The position numbers and the translations under genes are program-made. Of a stretch of DNA of 64,000 nt, positions 18,961 through 28,055 are shown piece by piece (the first letter of the stretch is position 1; each line of letters opens with the position of its first letter). Below the pieces are notes generated by a model. It was not told where the DNA came from and ran no database searches. It saw only the letters and a list, made by a program, of their open reading frames with translations. Source of the DNA: Pseudomonadales bacterium (GTDB taxonomy: Bacteria > Pseudomonadota > Gammaproteobacteria > Pseudomonadales > JAHRWD01); contig JARGPR010000001.1 of NCBI GenBank assembly GCA_029210125.1, positions 248,001 through 312,000 of the forward strand, in the 5' to 3' direction.

Positions 18961-19353
18961 ATGCAGTCACAACAGGCAATGAATCAGTACAAAGCCGTGG
19001 GCGTTCAGAGCGGTCTCGAAAGTGCAAGCCCGCACACACTGATCCAGATGTTGCTTGACGGAGCTCTTGGCCGTTTGGCATTGGCAAAAGGCTTTATGGA
19101 ACGCAGTAACCATGAGCAAAAAGGTAAAGCAATTAGCTCCGCCATATCTATCATTGGTGGCTTACAGGGTTCACTCGATCTTGATAAGGGTGGAGAAATT
19201 GCTGTAAATTTGAATGCCTTATATAGTTATATGACTGAGCGCCTTTTTAAAGCCGGTACGAATAACGATATTGAAACCCTAAATGAGATCTCTGGTTTGC
19301 TTGAGGAAATTAGAGAGGGCTGGCAGGGCATCAAGGCTGAGGTTGGTGGATGA
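18961..19353 (+). CDS. fliS: FliS, flagellin export chaperone
   Basis: FliS binds the flagellin C-terminus in the cytoplasm, prevents early polymerisation and aids export. The 130 residues are standard: MNQYKAVGVQSGLESASPHT, LIQMLLDGALGRLALAKGFM, then SLDLDKGGEIAVNLNALYSY and MTERLFKAGTNNDIETLNEI. It is 38 bases after fliD and overlaps the next gene by four bases (ATGA), indicating coupled translation. Confidence 0.95.
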   Translation: MQSQQAMNQYKAVGVQSGLESASPHTLIQMLLDGALGRLALAKGFMERSNHEQKGKAISSAISIIGGLQGSLDLDKGGEIAVNLNALYSYMTERLFKAGTNNDIETLNEISGLLEEIREGWQGIKAEVGG

Positions 19354-19658
19354 AAGGTTTGGTTGAAAATCAGTTCGATGGAATTCGGATAGCAATGCAA
19401 TCGGCTCAGGATAATGAAGATTATGAGTTGATTGCGAAACTGGATAAGCAAATACATAACGAGTTGTTAAATATAGATATGAAGCAACTTGCCTCGAACC
19501 CCCGCCAGGTAACCCAGTTAACGGATCTGCTTGATTGGTATCGAGCTGCTATTGAGTCATTTACTGCTCAGCAGAGCAGTTTATTGGCTGAAATCAACGG
19601 GCGAGCAAAGAATAAGAAAGCGGTAGGTTGTTACCAATCAATGGCATCAGGTGCATAG
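19350..19658 (+). CDS. fliT: FliT-like flagellar export chaperone (small helical protein)
   Basis: A 102-residue, all-helical protein immediately after fliS with an ATGA overlap. That position is held by fliT in enterics and by a second small chaperone gene in Pseudomonas. FliT binds FliD and prevents its premature assembly. Sequence resemblance is weak, as is common for this family (YELIAKLDKQIHNELLNIDM; LLDWYRAAIESFTAQQSSLL), so the assignment rests mainly on position, size and predicted coiled-coil character. Confidence 0.65.
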   Translation: MKGLVENQFDGIRIAMQSAQDNEDYELIAKLDKQIHNELLNIDMKQLASNPRQVTQLTDLLDWYRAAIESFTAQQSSLLAEINGRAKNKKAVGCYQSMASGA

Positions 19659-19886
19659 TAGAGGAGGGGCACGCCTCTATTTCAGCACTAAATGTACCCA
19701 CGGCTGCGTTGACCGCTGTCCGGAGGTCTACTCCCCCTTAATCAACGATGCTCTGATCAGGTGTTTCTTAAGCCCGTTGGGGGCACACTGAAGCCCATTA
19801 GATTCATGCCCCTTTCCTGGAAATATATCCTACACTTAGGTATGAGTTATTTTTTCACCAAAGCATCCGTCTGTAACTTGCCTTGA

Positions 19887-22800
19887 ATGACGACTTCAAA
19901 CCTGAAAATATTGGCCAATAGTAACCAAAAAGAGCCTGAGACGATAAAGGATATTGTTACACTGATTCAGTATGGAGACTACGATCTGGCTGATAATGCC
20001 ATTGATCGCCATCTGGTCGATAATGCCCATAATCCAGACTTAAATCATCTGAAAGGTTTGATTGCGTATAACCAGGGCCATCTTCAAAAAGCTGAAGAGT
20101 GGATCAAGAAAGCAATATTCATCAAGCCAGATGAAGCAAGTTACCACAATAATATTGGTAATATTTTCAAAGCGAACGGTGCTCTGAAGAAAGCCGAAGA
20201 GAGCTATCGAAGAGCTATGGAGCTGAACCCCAGCTCTCCGGATGCGATCAGTAATATTGGAACCATCTATCTTGCTGCGGATAACCCAGAATATGCGTTA
20301 ACCTTTTTTGATAGCGCTTTGGCCGTGCAGCCAGGGTATGCAGAAGCTCAAATTAATATGAGTTCCGCTTTGCTTAAGCTCGAACGTTATCAAGAAGTGA
20401 TCGAGCTGTGCGAAAAATTATCCGCTCGAAATATCGAACCACCTATTGTTTTTTCAAACTGGGGGCGTGCCTTAAAAGGTCGCGGTGACTTTTTTGAAGC
20501 GGTAGATCTTTTTGATCGTGCTGTTTCGTTATATCCAGAAGATCCGGATTTACATAATTTTCGGGGAGTTCTGTTACGCCTGATAGGCGATTTCGAAGAT
20601 GGATGGAAAGGCTATCAATGGGAACCCTATTCGACAGATGCCGCCAGGGTTATCTATGATCTGTCGATAGAAAGATGGCAGGGCCATTCTTTAACGGGCC
20701 GTACCCTGTTGATCTATGGTGAACAGGGTATTGGTGATGAAATCATGTTTGCCTCCTGTTTTGCGGAGCTTATTGCTCAGGCCGAATCGACATTTATCGC
20801 TTGCGAACCCCGGTTAGCGCCATTGTTTGAACGCTCATTTCCCAAGGCAACCATTCTTGCTGGTTATAATCTGGACCTGTTGAAAGATTATATTCGCAGC
20901 CACCGCATTGATCTGTGCTGCCCAATGGGTGATATACCCATTTATACAAGGAAACAGTTATCCGACTTTAAACACTCTTGTGCATATTTAACCCCTGAGT
21001 CGGCATCCGTTACCAAATGGCGGCAACGTTATGCAGAGCTTGGTAAAGGCCTGAAAATTGGCATCTCCTGGCTTGGCGGGAAAAGCCCTGTTCAACAGCG
21101 TACACGCTCAATACCGTTAAGCCACTGGATCGGTTTGTTTGACTGTACAAATGTTCAGTTCGTAAATATCCAGTACGGCGATCATGCGCAAAGTTTGCGT
21201 GATCTTAAAATGGAAACCGGTGTTGAAATTCACGATTGGCCGGATATCAATGGATTAACCGAGATGGATGAGTTTGCAGCAAAAGTGGCTGCATTGGACC
21301 TTGTGATATCGATCGATAACTCTACGGTGCATCTGGCAGCTTCCCTGGGGGTGGAAACATGGGTGATGTTACCCATGATTCCCGATTGGCGTTGGTTGCT
21401 TGATAGGGATGATTCGCCATGGTACTCCTCCGTTAGGTTATTTCGTCAGTCTATCGCTGGAGAATGGGATAAGGCATTACAACAGGTCATTGCGAAACTT
21501 AAAGAAAAAACCAAAGCGATTCCATCGTATCAACCCCAACCTGCAGCGCTATTTGTTAATGATACTAGCAACTGGTATCACTGGGGCTGTACAGTGACCA
21601 GCTCTGTGATCCGTCGGCGGTTGAAAGAGATTGGCTATGAAATTGATGCTATTCCAATTGAAAAAATTGTCAATATGCAGCCCTGTTTGGAGAAGCTTGA
21701 GGACCTAAACTCAGACTTGTTTTTCGAGAAATTTAGCCAAGCCAATCACGAGCTGGTAGATGCTCTGATGCAACATGATTTGATTATCATTAATGGTGAA
21801 GGTTCTCTGCACGGTACCAGTCCTACCTCAGTAAGTTTGTTGTATATAGCGTACGTGGCGAAGCTACGCTTTGGGAAAAATGTTCAAATTGTGAACCATT
21901 CTTGTTATCCACTGGGATCGAGTGAATGGCAGGATACCGTTGAATTTAATCTGTACAAACAAGTTTACGACGCAATCGATTATGTAGCGGTTCGCGAGCC
22001 CGTAAGTCAACGCCTTCTTACGGAAGGCGGTATTCATAGTAGTCAGAGTTTTGATTGCATGCCGTTATATATAGAAAGGTATGCAAACCAAATCGAAAAA
22101 ACCGATAGAGCGGGAGTTGTGTTGGCAGGCTCGGTTAGTTGGTTGCAGAGCTCTCTCGATCCGATCTCTGAGTTAGTAAATTATCTGAAAAGCCAGGATC
22201 ATGAAGTGGTTGTGCTGATTGGTGCTCGCAATAATATGGCTTCGGATGACGTGGCATTTGTGAACGAACTTTATGAAAAAATGAACGCTAATATCACCGT
22301 CCGTGTTGCCTCTTCCCTGAGGGAGTGGTTGCAAATTTTGGCAAGCACAAAGTTGCTTGTATCAGGTCGGTTTCATCATACGCTTGCGGCGGCTTTGCTC
22401 GACACGCCGTTCGTGCTACTAAACAGCAACACTCCCAAGCTGCAAGGTATTCTAGAGCTGATGGGCGGGGATGCTCCTATTGCATATGATGCTCCGGATC
22501 TGCTTAAAAGCCTGCGGGTAGCGGTGGATAAAAAACTTCAGGGAGGCCTGGCTGCACCGATTACAGCATCACAAAAACAGCAATTAATGGAGCTTGCCAA
22601 TGTTAACTTTGAGGCTGCGGAACACTATTTTCAAAAACTGATAAAAATGGATGATTCAGAAAGCCTGCAAGATATTGATGAGCTTTCCTCTGCTCCTGCT
22701 CCTGTACAAACCTCCCCGGACAGAAAGCTTGAAACCACAGAACATGGATTGTTGTTGTTTGATGACGATGAAAAAGTGGTTGTGCAATCGTTGCTGAAAT

Positions 22801-23306
22801 ATGGTGAATACGCCATTGGTATGCGTGAACTATTTTCACAGCTGCTTAGAGATGGCAGTGAGGTCGTTGAGTTTGGCTCCGGTATTGGAGTAACGACGGT
22901 TGAAATTTGTCGGCATGTCGGTGAAAGCGGCAGCGTTTGGGCTGAAAATAGAGAGCAACAGGAGTTTTTGTTGCTGTGCGCAAATCTCGCGCTAAATGAG
23001 ATCAACAACGTACAATTTTTTGATTCAGTTTCAGACATAGATTTACCGCCACGATGTGACATGGTTGTCCTCAACGATACACCGTGGACACCGGAGCTTG
23101 AAACTATTGTTACGAACAAGCTATCCAGTGATCGGCCGTTCATTATGGCGATTGGAGATATCGAAGGTATTGATGAATTAAGGAAGTACCCCGATTATAT
23201 GTTTGTTGAGTATTGGATAGATCTTGCTCGGCCAGACAATTTTAAAGGGGTTCCGGTTGAACCAGACGAATCTCAGATTTTGTGCATGGTGGGCGTGCCT
23301 TCCTAA
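19887..23306 (+). CDS. Multidomain TPR-glycosyltransferase-pyruvyltransferase-methyltransferase fusion
   Basis: A 1139-residue protein with no signal peptide and at least four parts. (1) About residues 35-240: TPR repeats (AEEWIKKAIFIKPDEASYHN, AEESYRRAMELNPSSPDAIS, ALTFFDSALAVQPGYAEAQI). (2) About 260-545: a TPR-associated GT9/heptosyltransferase-like domain (TLLIYGEQGIGDEIMFASCF; KIGISWLGGK; DLVISIDNSTVHLAASLGVE). (3) About 550-880: polysaccharide pyruvyltransferase (CsaB)-like, with IINGEGSLHG, VAVREPVSQRLL and LVSGRFHHTLAAALL. (4) About 960-1139: a SAM methyltransferase-like domain (VVEFGSGIGVTTVEICRHVG). Its place between fliT and fleQ suggests flagellin or cell-surface glycan modification; that is inference. 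Substrates are unknown. No visible nonulosonic acid pathway accompanies it. Confidence 0.8.
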   Translation: MTTSNLKILANSNQKEPETIKDIVTLIQYGDYDLADNAIDRHLVDNAHNPDLNHLKGLIAYNQGHLQKAEEWIKKAIFIKPDEASYHNNIGNIFKANGALKKAEESYRRAMELNPSSPDAISNIGTIYLAADNPEYALTFFDSALAVQPGYAEAQINMSSALLKLERYQEVIELCEKLSARNIEPPIVFSNWGRALKGRGDFFEAVDLFDRAVSLYPEDPDLHNFRGVLLRLIGDFEDGWKGYQWEPYSTDAARVIYDLSIERWQGHSLTGRTLLIYGEQGIGDEIMFASCFAELIAQAESTFIACEPRLAPLFERSFPKATILAGYNLDLLKDYIRSHRIDLCCPMGDIPIYTRKQLSDFKHSCAYLTPESASVTKWRQRYAELGKGLKIGISWLGGKSPVQQRTRSIPLSHWIGLFDCTNVQFVNIQYGDHAQSLRDLKMETGVEIHDWPDINGLTEMDEFAAKVAALDLVISIDNSTVHLAASLGVETWVMLPMIPDWRWLLDRDDSPWYSSVRLFRQSIAGEWDKALQQVIAKLKEKTKAIPSYQPQPAALFVNDTSNWYHWGCTVTSSVIRRRLKEIGYEIDAIPIEKIVNMQPCLEKLEDLNSDLFFEKFSQANHELVDALMQHDLIIINGEGSLHGTSPTSVSLLYIAYVAKLRFGKNVQIVNHSCYPLGSSEWQDTVEFNLYKQVYDAIDYVAVREPVSQRLLTEGGIHSSQSFDCMPLYIERYANQIEKTDRAGVVLAGSVSWLQSSLDPISELVNYLKSQDHEVVVLIGARNNMASDDVAFVNELYEKMNANITVRVASSLREWLQILASTKLLVSGRFHHTLAAALLDTPFVLLNSNTPKLQGILELMGGDAPIAYDAPDLLKSLRVAVDKKLQGGLAAPITASQKQQLMELANVNFEAAEHYFQKLIKMDDSESLQDIDELSSAPAPVQTSPDRKLETTEHGLLLFDDDEKVVVQSLLKYGEYAIGMRELFSQLLRDGSEVVEFGSGIGVTTVEICRHVGESGSVWAENREQQEFLLLCANLALNEINNVQFFDSVSDIDLPPRCDMVVLNDTPWTPELETIVTNKLSSDRPFIMAIGDIEGIDELRKYPDYMFVEYWIDLARPDNFKGVPVEPDESQILCMVGVPS

Positions 23307-23643
23307 GTGATCGACTAGCTAATTGCTGACAGGTGTTACGTGTTTTTCAGGGTAATCCATTGAGCTCTCTTTATATTCCGTTTGATATCTTTAAAATCAG
23401 CTATTATTCTCCATCGCTCTAAAAAATTTAGGTAGAGTCGGAAAAACCGACCATACTTTAATATATCGGAGCCAAATTTTTGACCATGGCTATAGCGCGC
23501 CTTTAAATGCTTACCACTAGTTTATGGTGGGCTTGTGGCGATCATGTAGTGAATTTTTTCTGCTATCAAACTGTGATTCCGTCGGTAAAATACCAAGTTG
23601 AGTCTGGCTGATAGCGCCAAACATATTTTAAGTCGGTTGTTTT
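23307..23643 (+). other. Intergenic region upstream of fleQ
   Basis: No gene is visible on either strand. A short GTCGG-AAAAA-CCGAC hairpin (23437-23451) lies here without a T tract. No good sigma-54 or sigma-28 promoter was found. This agrees with a housekeeping (sigma-70) promoter for fleQ as in Pseudomonas, but I cannot assign -35/-10 elements with confidence. Confidence 0.5.
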
Positions 23644-25089
23644 ATGCACAGTGAACCCGCTGTACTGGTTATCGGGGATCAACCCTATTGCCACTCTTTA
23701 GAAGTTATCCTCGATTTTTTGGGGGAGCCATCACAACTAATAGAGCATGACCAACTTGATACCGTTACCTCGGGTGATGCCGAGCAGGAATATCAGGTGA
23801 TAATGGTTGCGCCACCGACAGTGTCTTCTATAGACCTTGCCGGATTACTCACCAGACTCGATAAATGGAACTCTTCCGTGCCGGTTATTTTGACCGGTGG
23901 AGTGGAAATTCCTGATGGACTTGATAACGCGCTCACTCAGAAAATAGTGGCTCAATTTGGTAAGAATCTCAGTTATACCCCTACTGTTGATGCACTGTAT
24001 CGAGCACAGGTTTTTCGAGAGCAATCTGCACTTGCTATCGCCAAGCGGGGTGAAAAGCGTGAACTCCATCTGTTTCGTAGTCTTGTTGGAACCAGTAGAA
24101 GCATACGCAACGTGCGGGAAATGATGTCCCATGTTGCCGACAAGGAAGTGACGGTTTTGATCACCGGCGAATCCGGTTGTGGCAAAGAGGTGGTTGCACG
24201 TAACCTGCATTACAACTCACCACGCCGGGATCAACCCTTTGTGCCGATTAACTGTGGTGCGATTCCAAAAGAGCTTCTTGAGAGTGAGCTTTTTGGTCAT
24301 GAAAAAGGTGCGTTTACCGGCGCTATTTCCAGCCGTTCCGGTCGATTTGAAATGGCCCAGGGCGGAACATTGTTGCTGGATGAAATAGGCGATATGCCGC
24401 TGGATATGCAAGTCAAGATTTTGCGCGTACTGCAGGAACGTTGTTTTGAACGGGTTGGTGGAAACAAATCGATTCCGGTTGATGTTCGTGTGATTGCGGC
24501 GACCCATAAAAACCTTGAAGAGATGATTGAAAAGGGTGAGTTCAGGGAAGACCTGTACTACAGGCTCAATGTATTTCCGATTGAAGTACCGCCTCTTCGT
24601 GAACGAAGCGAAGACATTCCGCTGTTACTGAATGAACTGAACACCAGACTTGAGCATGAAAAGAACGGGGCGATCCGGTTTAACTCAACGGCAGTGATGG
24701 CGCTGTGTCGATATCCATGGCCGGGAAATATCCGTGAGCTGGCTAATCTTGTCGAGCGAATGGCGATCATGTATCCCGGTGGTGTGATCGGGGAGGGTGA
24801 GTTACCTCGTAAGTATCGTCAAAATCCTGATGCCGAACCTGCAAACAACCAGCAGCAGGAGGAGACAGGTAGCGCAGAAATCGCTATACCTACGATGAGT
24901 GTAGATGCGGTTGCGATGCTGCCGTTAAATGGTCTGGATCTTAAAGGGCATCTTGCACAACTTGAAAAGGAACTGATTGAACAAGCGCTGGATATTAGCG
25001 AAGGGGTGGTAGCCCGAGCAGCGGATAAACTAAATTTACGCCGCACAACGCTGGTCGAGAAGATGCGTAAACTGGATATTCAACGCTGA
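23644..25089 (+). CDS. fleQ: FleQ, sigma-54-dependent master regulator of flagellar genes
   Basis: FleQ activates sigma-54 flagellar promoters and in Pseudomonas also responds to cyclic-di-GMP. The 481-residue protein has an atypical N-terminal receiver-like domain (1-125) without the usual phosphoacceptor signature. A central AAA+ domain follows, with Walker A GESGCGKE (175-182), GAFTGA (222-227, sigma-54 contact) and LLLDEIGDM (Walker B). The C-terminal Fis-type helix-turn-helix is ARAADKLNLRRTTLVEKMRK. LFRS at 143-146 and KEVVARN after Walker A correspond to cyclic-di-GMP contacts known in P. aeruginosa FleQ. FleN, its antagonist partner, is encoded at 56291. Confidence 0.95.
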   Translation: MHSEPAVLVIGDQPYCHSLEVILDFLGEPSQLIEHDQLDTVTSGDAEQEYQVIMVAPPTVSSIDLAGLLTRLDKWNSSVPVILTGGVEIPDGLDNALTQKIVAQFGKNLSYTPTVDALYRAQVFREQSALAIAKRGEKRELHLFRSLVGTSRSIRNVREMMSHVADKEVTVLITGESGCGKEVVARNLHYNSPRRDQPFVPINCGAIPKELLESELFGHEKGAFTGAISSRSGRFEMAQGGTLLLDEIGDMPLDMQVKILRVLQERCFERVGGNKSIPVDVRVIAATHKNLEEMIEKGEFREDLYYRLNVFPIEVPPLRERSEDIPLLLNELNTRLEHEKNGAIRFNSTAVMALCRYPWPGNIRELANLVERMAIMYPGGVIGEGELPRKYRQNPDAEPANNQQQEETGSAEIAIPTMSVDAVAMLPLNGLDLKGHLAQLEKELIEQALDISEGVVARAADKLNLRRTTLVEKMRKLDIQR

Positions 25090-25203
25090 TTGCAGCTATA
25101 AAAACAACCGATATAAACTGGTAACCTTCGGAGCTCCAGCCTGGAGCTCTCGCACAATCAAATCCCCACTTGTGTAAACATAGCTAAAAGCACGGCCAAA
25201 AAA

Positions 25204-25220
25204 TCGGCACGGTGTTTGCA
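25204..25220 (+). promoter_or_regulatory. Sigma-54 promoter of fleSR
   Basis: TCGGCACGGTGTTTGCA has GG (25206-25207), N10, GC (25218-25219) and the CAC and TTTGCA parts of the consensus. The predicted start is near 25231. FleQ-dependent transcription of fleSR from a sigma-54 promoter is known in Pseudomonas. Confidence 0.88.
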
Positions 25221-25222
25221 AT

Positions 25223-25273
25223 ATCTCTGATAAATACGGTTTTCGTCAGAATTTCGACGCATTTATCAGAGAT
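25223..25273. repeat. 13-bp perfect inverted repeat in the fleS leader around a FleQ-like box
   Basis: ATCTCTGATAAAT (25223-25235) and ATTTATCAGAGAT (25261-25273) are exact reverse complements 25 bases apart, with two more CG/CG pairs inside after one mismatch. The spacer contains GTC-N8-GAC (25245-25258), the symmetry of the Pseudomonas FleQ box. The repeat spans the predicted transcription start and reaches the fleS start region. It could be an operator or an RNA hairpin. Confidence 0.75.
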
Positions 25274-25284
25274 TGTTGTCCGAT

Positions 25285-26589
25285 ATGTTTACTACAGCTA
25301 TTCCTACTTCGCTAGTTGAATCACGACCTAAGCAACCCGTTGCGGTCAGACGGGACCCAGCCGAGCTAAATAGTGCTTTTGAACAATTCAACCAGCTATC
25401 CCAACAACTCGAAGATTCATATCGCGTTCTGGAAGATCGTGTGTGCGAACTCAACGGTCAATTGGCCAATGAAAGTGAAAGCCGATTAAAAGAGCTGGCT
25501 GAAAAAGAAAAGCTCGCCAATCGTCTTGAGAAACTTGTCGAGTTGCTGCCTGGTGGTGTCATTGTTCTGGATCAACGCGGCCGGGTCGTTACCTGTAACC
25601 CTGTTGCAGCTCAGTTTTTGCATGAATCTCCAGCAGAAGGAAAGGGCCAAAGCAACGCCTTGATTGGTCAGTATTGGAGCCAAATCATTGAACGATGCTT
25701 CTCTCCCCGTATGGATGATGGCCATGAAATCTCACTTAAGGATGGCCGCCGCCTGAGTGTTGCGACTAGTTCTCTAGACCCCGAACCGGGCCAGATTATT
25801 CTACTCACCGATCAAACCGAAACCCGTTTGTTACAGCAACGGGTTTCCCATAACGAACAATTAACCGCTATGGGCAAAATGGTCGCATCATTGGCTCATC
25901 AAATTAGAACACCCTTATCAACCGCCATGCTCTACGCAGGCCATCTATGCAACGATCAACTTGATCCAGGACGGATCCCTCAGTTTGCCGACAAATTATT
26001 GTCGCGGCTAAAAAACATGGAAAAACAGGTCAGCGATATGCTGGTTTTTTCGCGCCGGGATATCGCCATAACCGACTGCCTTAGTATTGAAGATTTTTTT
26101 GATGAAATAGTCGTAGCGACCGAGCAACCGTTGATCGCTTCTTCATCGATCATGACGACAGAAATAAAAACCGCTGGCATCGAATTTATGTGCCATCAAG
26201 AACTGCTGAGTGGTGCGGTATTAAACCTTGTGATGAATTCAATTCAAGCCGTTGAGAAAGGTGCAATTATTAAATTGGAAGCCCAGTTAGTAGAAAAACG
26301 TTGGGTTGAAATATCGGTTTCTGATCAGGGGCCGGGAATTGACCCATCGATTCAGAGCCGTGCGATGGAAGAATTCTTTACCACGAAAAGTAATGGCACA
26401 GGCCTTGGCTTAGCGGTAGTTCATTCGGTAGTGAATGGCCATAAGGGCCAGTTCTGGATCGATTCTACCCCTGGCAAGGGTACAACCGTGTTCATTCGCT
26501 TACCTCTTTACACCGGTCAAAAAGCAGATAAACAGGCGGATTACCAGAGCATTGAATCTGCTGAAATGAATCAGGAGAATTTTGCATGA
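25285..26589 (+). CDS. fleS: FleS, flagellar sensor histidine kinase
   Basis: FleS phosphorylates FleR to activate basal-body and hook genes. With ATG 25285 it is about 434 residues. An N-terminal coiled coil (LNSAFEQFNQLSQQLEDSYR) is followed by a PAS domain (about 75-185; LVELLPGGVIVLDQRGRVVT), an H box MVASLAHQIRTPLSTAM with His205, and an HATPase domain (LNLVMNSIQAVEKG; VSDQGPGID; GTGLGLAVVHSVV). There are no membrane segments, so it is cytosolic. In-frame TTG codons at 25273 and 25276 are alternative starts; none has a good ribosome site. It overlaps fleR by four bases (ATGA). Confidence 0.92.
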   Translation: MFTTAIPTSLVESRPKQPVAVRRDPAELNSAFEQFNQLSQQLEDSYRVLEDRVCELNGQLANESESRLKELAEKEKLANRLEKLVELLPGGVIVLDQRGRVVTCNPVAAQFLHESPAEGKGQSNALIGQYWSQIIERCFSPRMDDGHEISLKDGRRLSVATSSLDPEPGQIILLTDQTETRLLQQRVSHNEQLTAMGKMVASLAHQIRTPLSTAMLYAGHLCNDQLDPGRIPQFADKLLSRLKNMEKQVSDMLVFSRRDIAITDCLSIEDFFDEIVVATEQPLIASSSIMTTEIKTAGIEFMCHQELLSGAVLNLVMNSIQAVEKGAIIKLEAQLVEKRWVEISVSDQGPGIDPSIQSRAMEEFFTTKSNGTGLGLAVVHSVVNGHKGQFWIDSTPGKGTTVFIRLPLYTGQKADKQADYQSIESAEMNQENFA

Positions 26590-27974
26590 ATCATCAACAA
26601 GCCAAAATATTGGTGGTCGAGGACGACCTCGAATTGTGTGAGGCTGTGGTCGATACGTTAGAACTTGCGGGGTTTTGTGTTGAGTATGTAGATTCAGCGG
26701 AACGCACATTAGATACTTGTCGCGAACAGTATTTCGATATGGTGATCTCCGACGTCAACATGGGCGAAATGGATGGCCATCAGCTGCTTTCTGCACTGCA
26801 TGAGCAGTATCCATTGATGCCGGTAGTACTGATGACTGCCTACGGTAGTATCGAGCGTTCGGTTTCTGCGATGCAGGTTGGCGCCAAGGACTATTTGGTT
26901 AAACCATTCGAGCCACAGGTTTTGATTGATTGCGTGAAGCGCCATATTTTAACGGCAAACGATAGCGAAAATGGCTCTAAGCCAATTGTTGTGCAGGCGG
27001 AAAGTCAGCAACTGTATAGTCTGGCTAGCCGGGTTGCGCGAGCTAACTCCACAGTGTTGATCTGCGGTGAAAGTGGTACGGGAAAAGAGGTACTGGCGCG
27101 TTATATTCATGACCAATCCCCACGTAGTTCAGAACCATTTATTGCGATCAATTGCGCGGCAATTCCAGAGAATATGCTGGAAGCAACTTTATTTGGGCAT
27201 GAAAAAGGCTCTTTTACCGGAGCTCATCAGAGTGCTCCGGGAAAATTTGAGCAGGCGGATCACGGTACTCTGTTACTGGATGAAATCAGTGAAATGGATC
27301 TTGGTCTACAGGCAAAAATTTTGCGGGTGTTACAGGAGCGAGAGGTCGAACGAATCGGCGGCCGAAAGACCATAAAGTTAGACATTAGAGTTATCGCAAC
27401 GACCAATAGGGATATGAAAAAAGAGGTTGCCGAGGGGCGTTTTAGAGAAGACCTTTATTACCGAATTGGGGTTTTTCCATTAACTTGCCTGCCGCTGCGG
27501 AATCGTCCAGCGGATATTTTACCGCTGGCGAATAAATTTCTTGAAAACTACTGTGAAAAAATGAGCCGTTCAGTTTGTAGGTTTGATAGTTCAGCGATGG
27601 ATTGGCTGGTTGGTTACACATGGCCAGGTAACGTGCGTGAGCTGGATAACCTCGTTCAACGTGCGCTCATTCTTCAAGAAGGGGATTGCATTACAGCAAC
27701 GGATCTATTTATTGAAGACGATAATTTATCAACCCAACTGTATGCTGATACAGCAGATGCCACCGAGCAAAATACAGCTGAGCTGGATTTGGAACATCTT
27801 TCCGGGCGTGTACAAAATCGGGAATTCGAAGTCATACTCCAAATGTTAAAAACCGAGGGTGGTAATCGTAAAGGTACCGCCGAGCGGCTAGGGATCAGTG
27901 CGCGAACCTTGCGCTACAAACTAGCTAAGATGCGAGATCAGGGTATTGATGTTGATGCAATGGTTGCTGCCTAA
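26586..27974 (+). CDS. fleR: FleR, sigma-54 response regulator
   Basis: FleR, phosphorylated by FleS, activates sigma-54 promoters of later rod and hook genes. The 462 residues hold a receiver domain (1-125; VVEDD, Asp56 in VISDVNMGEMDG, LMTAYGS, VKPFEP), and an AAA+ domain with Walker A GESGTGKE (161-168), GSFTGA (208-213), LLLDEISEMD and GYTWPGNVRELDNL. A Fis-type helix-turn-helix follows (NRKGTAERLGISARTLRYKL). The sigma-54 contact loop reads GSFTGA instead of the commoner GAFTGA. Its translation is coupled to fleS. Confidence 0.95.
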   Translation: MNHQQAKILVVEDDLELCEAVVDTLELAGFCVEYVDSAERTLDTCREQYFDMVISDVNMGEMDGHQLLSALHEQYPLMPVVLMTAYGSIERSVSAMQVGAKDYLVKPFEPQVLIDCVKRHILTANDSENGSKPIVVQAESQQLYSLASRVARANSTVLICGESGTGKEVLARYIHDQSPRSSEPFIAINCAAIPENMLEATLFGHEKGSFTGAHQSAPGKFEQADHGTLLLDEISEMDLGLQAKILRVLQEREVERIGGRKTIKLDIRVIATTNRDMKKEVAEGRFREDLYYRIGVFPLTCLPLRNRPADILPLANKFLENYCEKMSRSVCRFDSSAMDWLVGYTWPGNVRELDNLVQRALILQEGDCITATDLFIEDDNLSTQLYADTADATEQNTAELDLEHLSGRVQNREFEVILQMLKTEGGNRKGTAERLGISARTLRYKLAKMRDQGIDVDAMVAA

Positions 27975-28055
27975 GACACGACAAAAGTTGGAATAAAACA
28001 GCAAAACAAATTGCGATTTGAATTAACAACTGGATAACAGAGTAGGGTAACGAAA

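Noticed and set aside
23520-23545. GG-N10-GC upstream of fleQ
   Set aside because: The spacing fits, but the -12 reads GTGGC rather than TTGC and the -24 lacks CA after GG. fleQ is not expected to be sigma-54 dependent.
27990-28002. GG and GC upstream of fliE as a sigma-54 promoter
   Set aside because: The spacing is nine bases, not the invariant ten, and the flanking bases fit poorly. A fliE sigma-54 promoter is expected from Pseudomonas but cannot be supported here.
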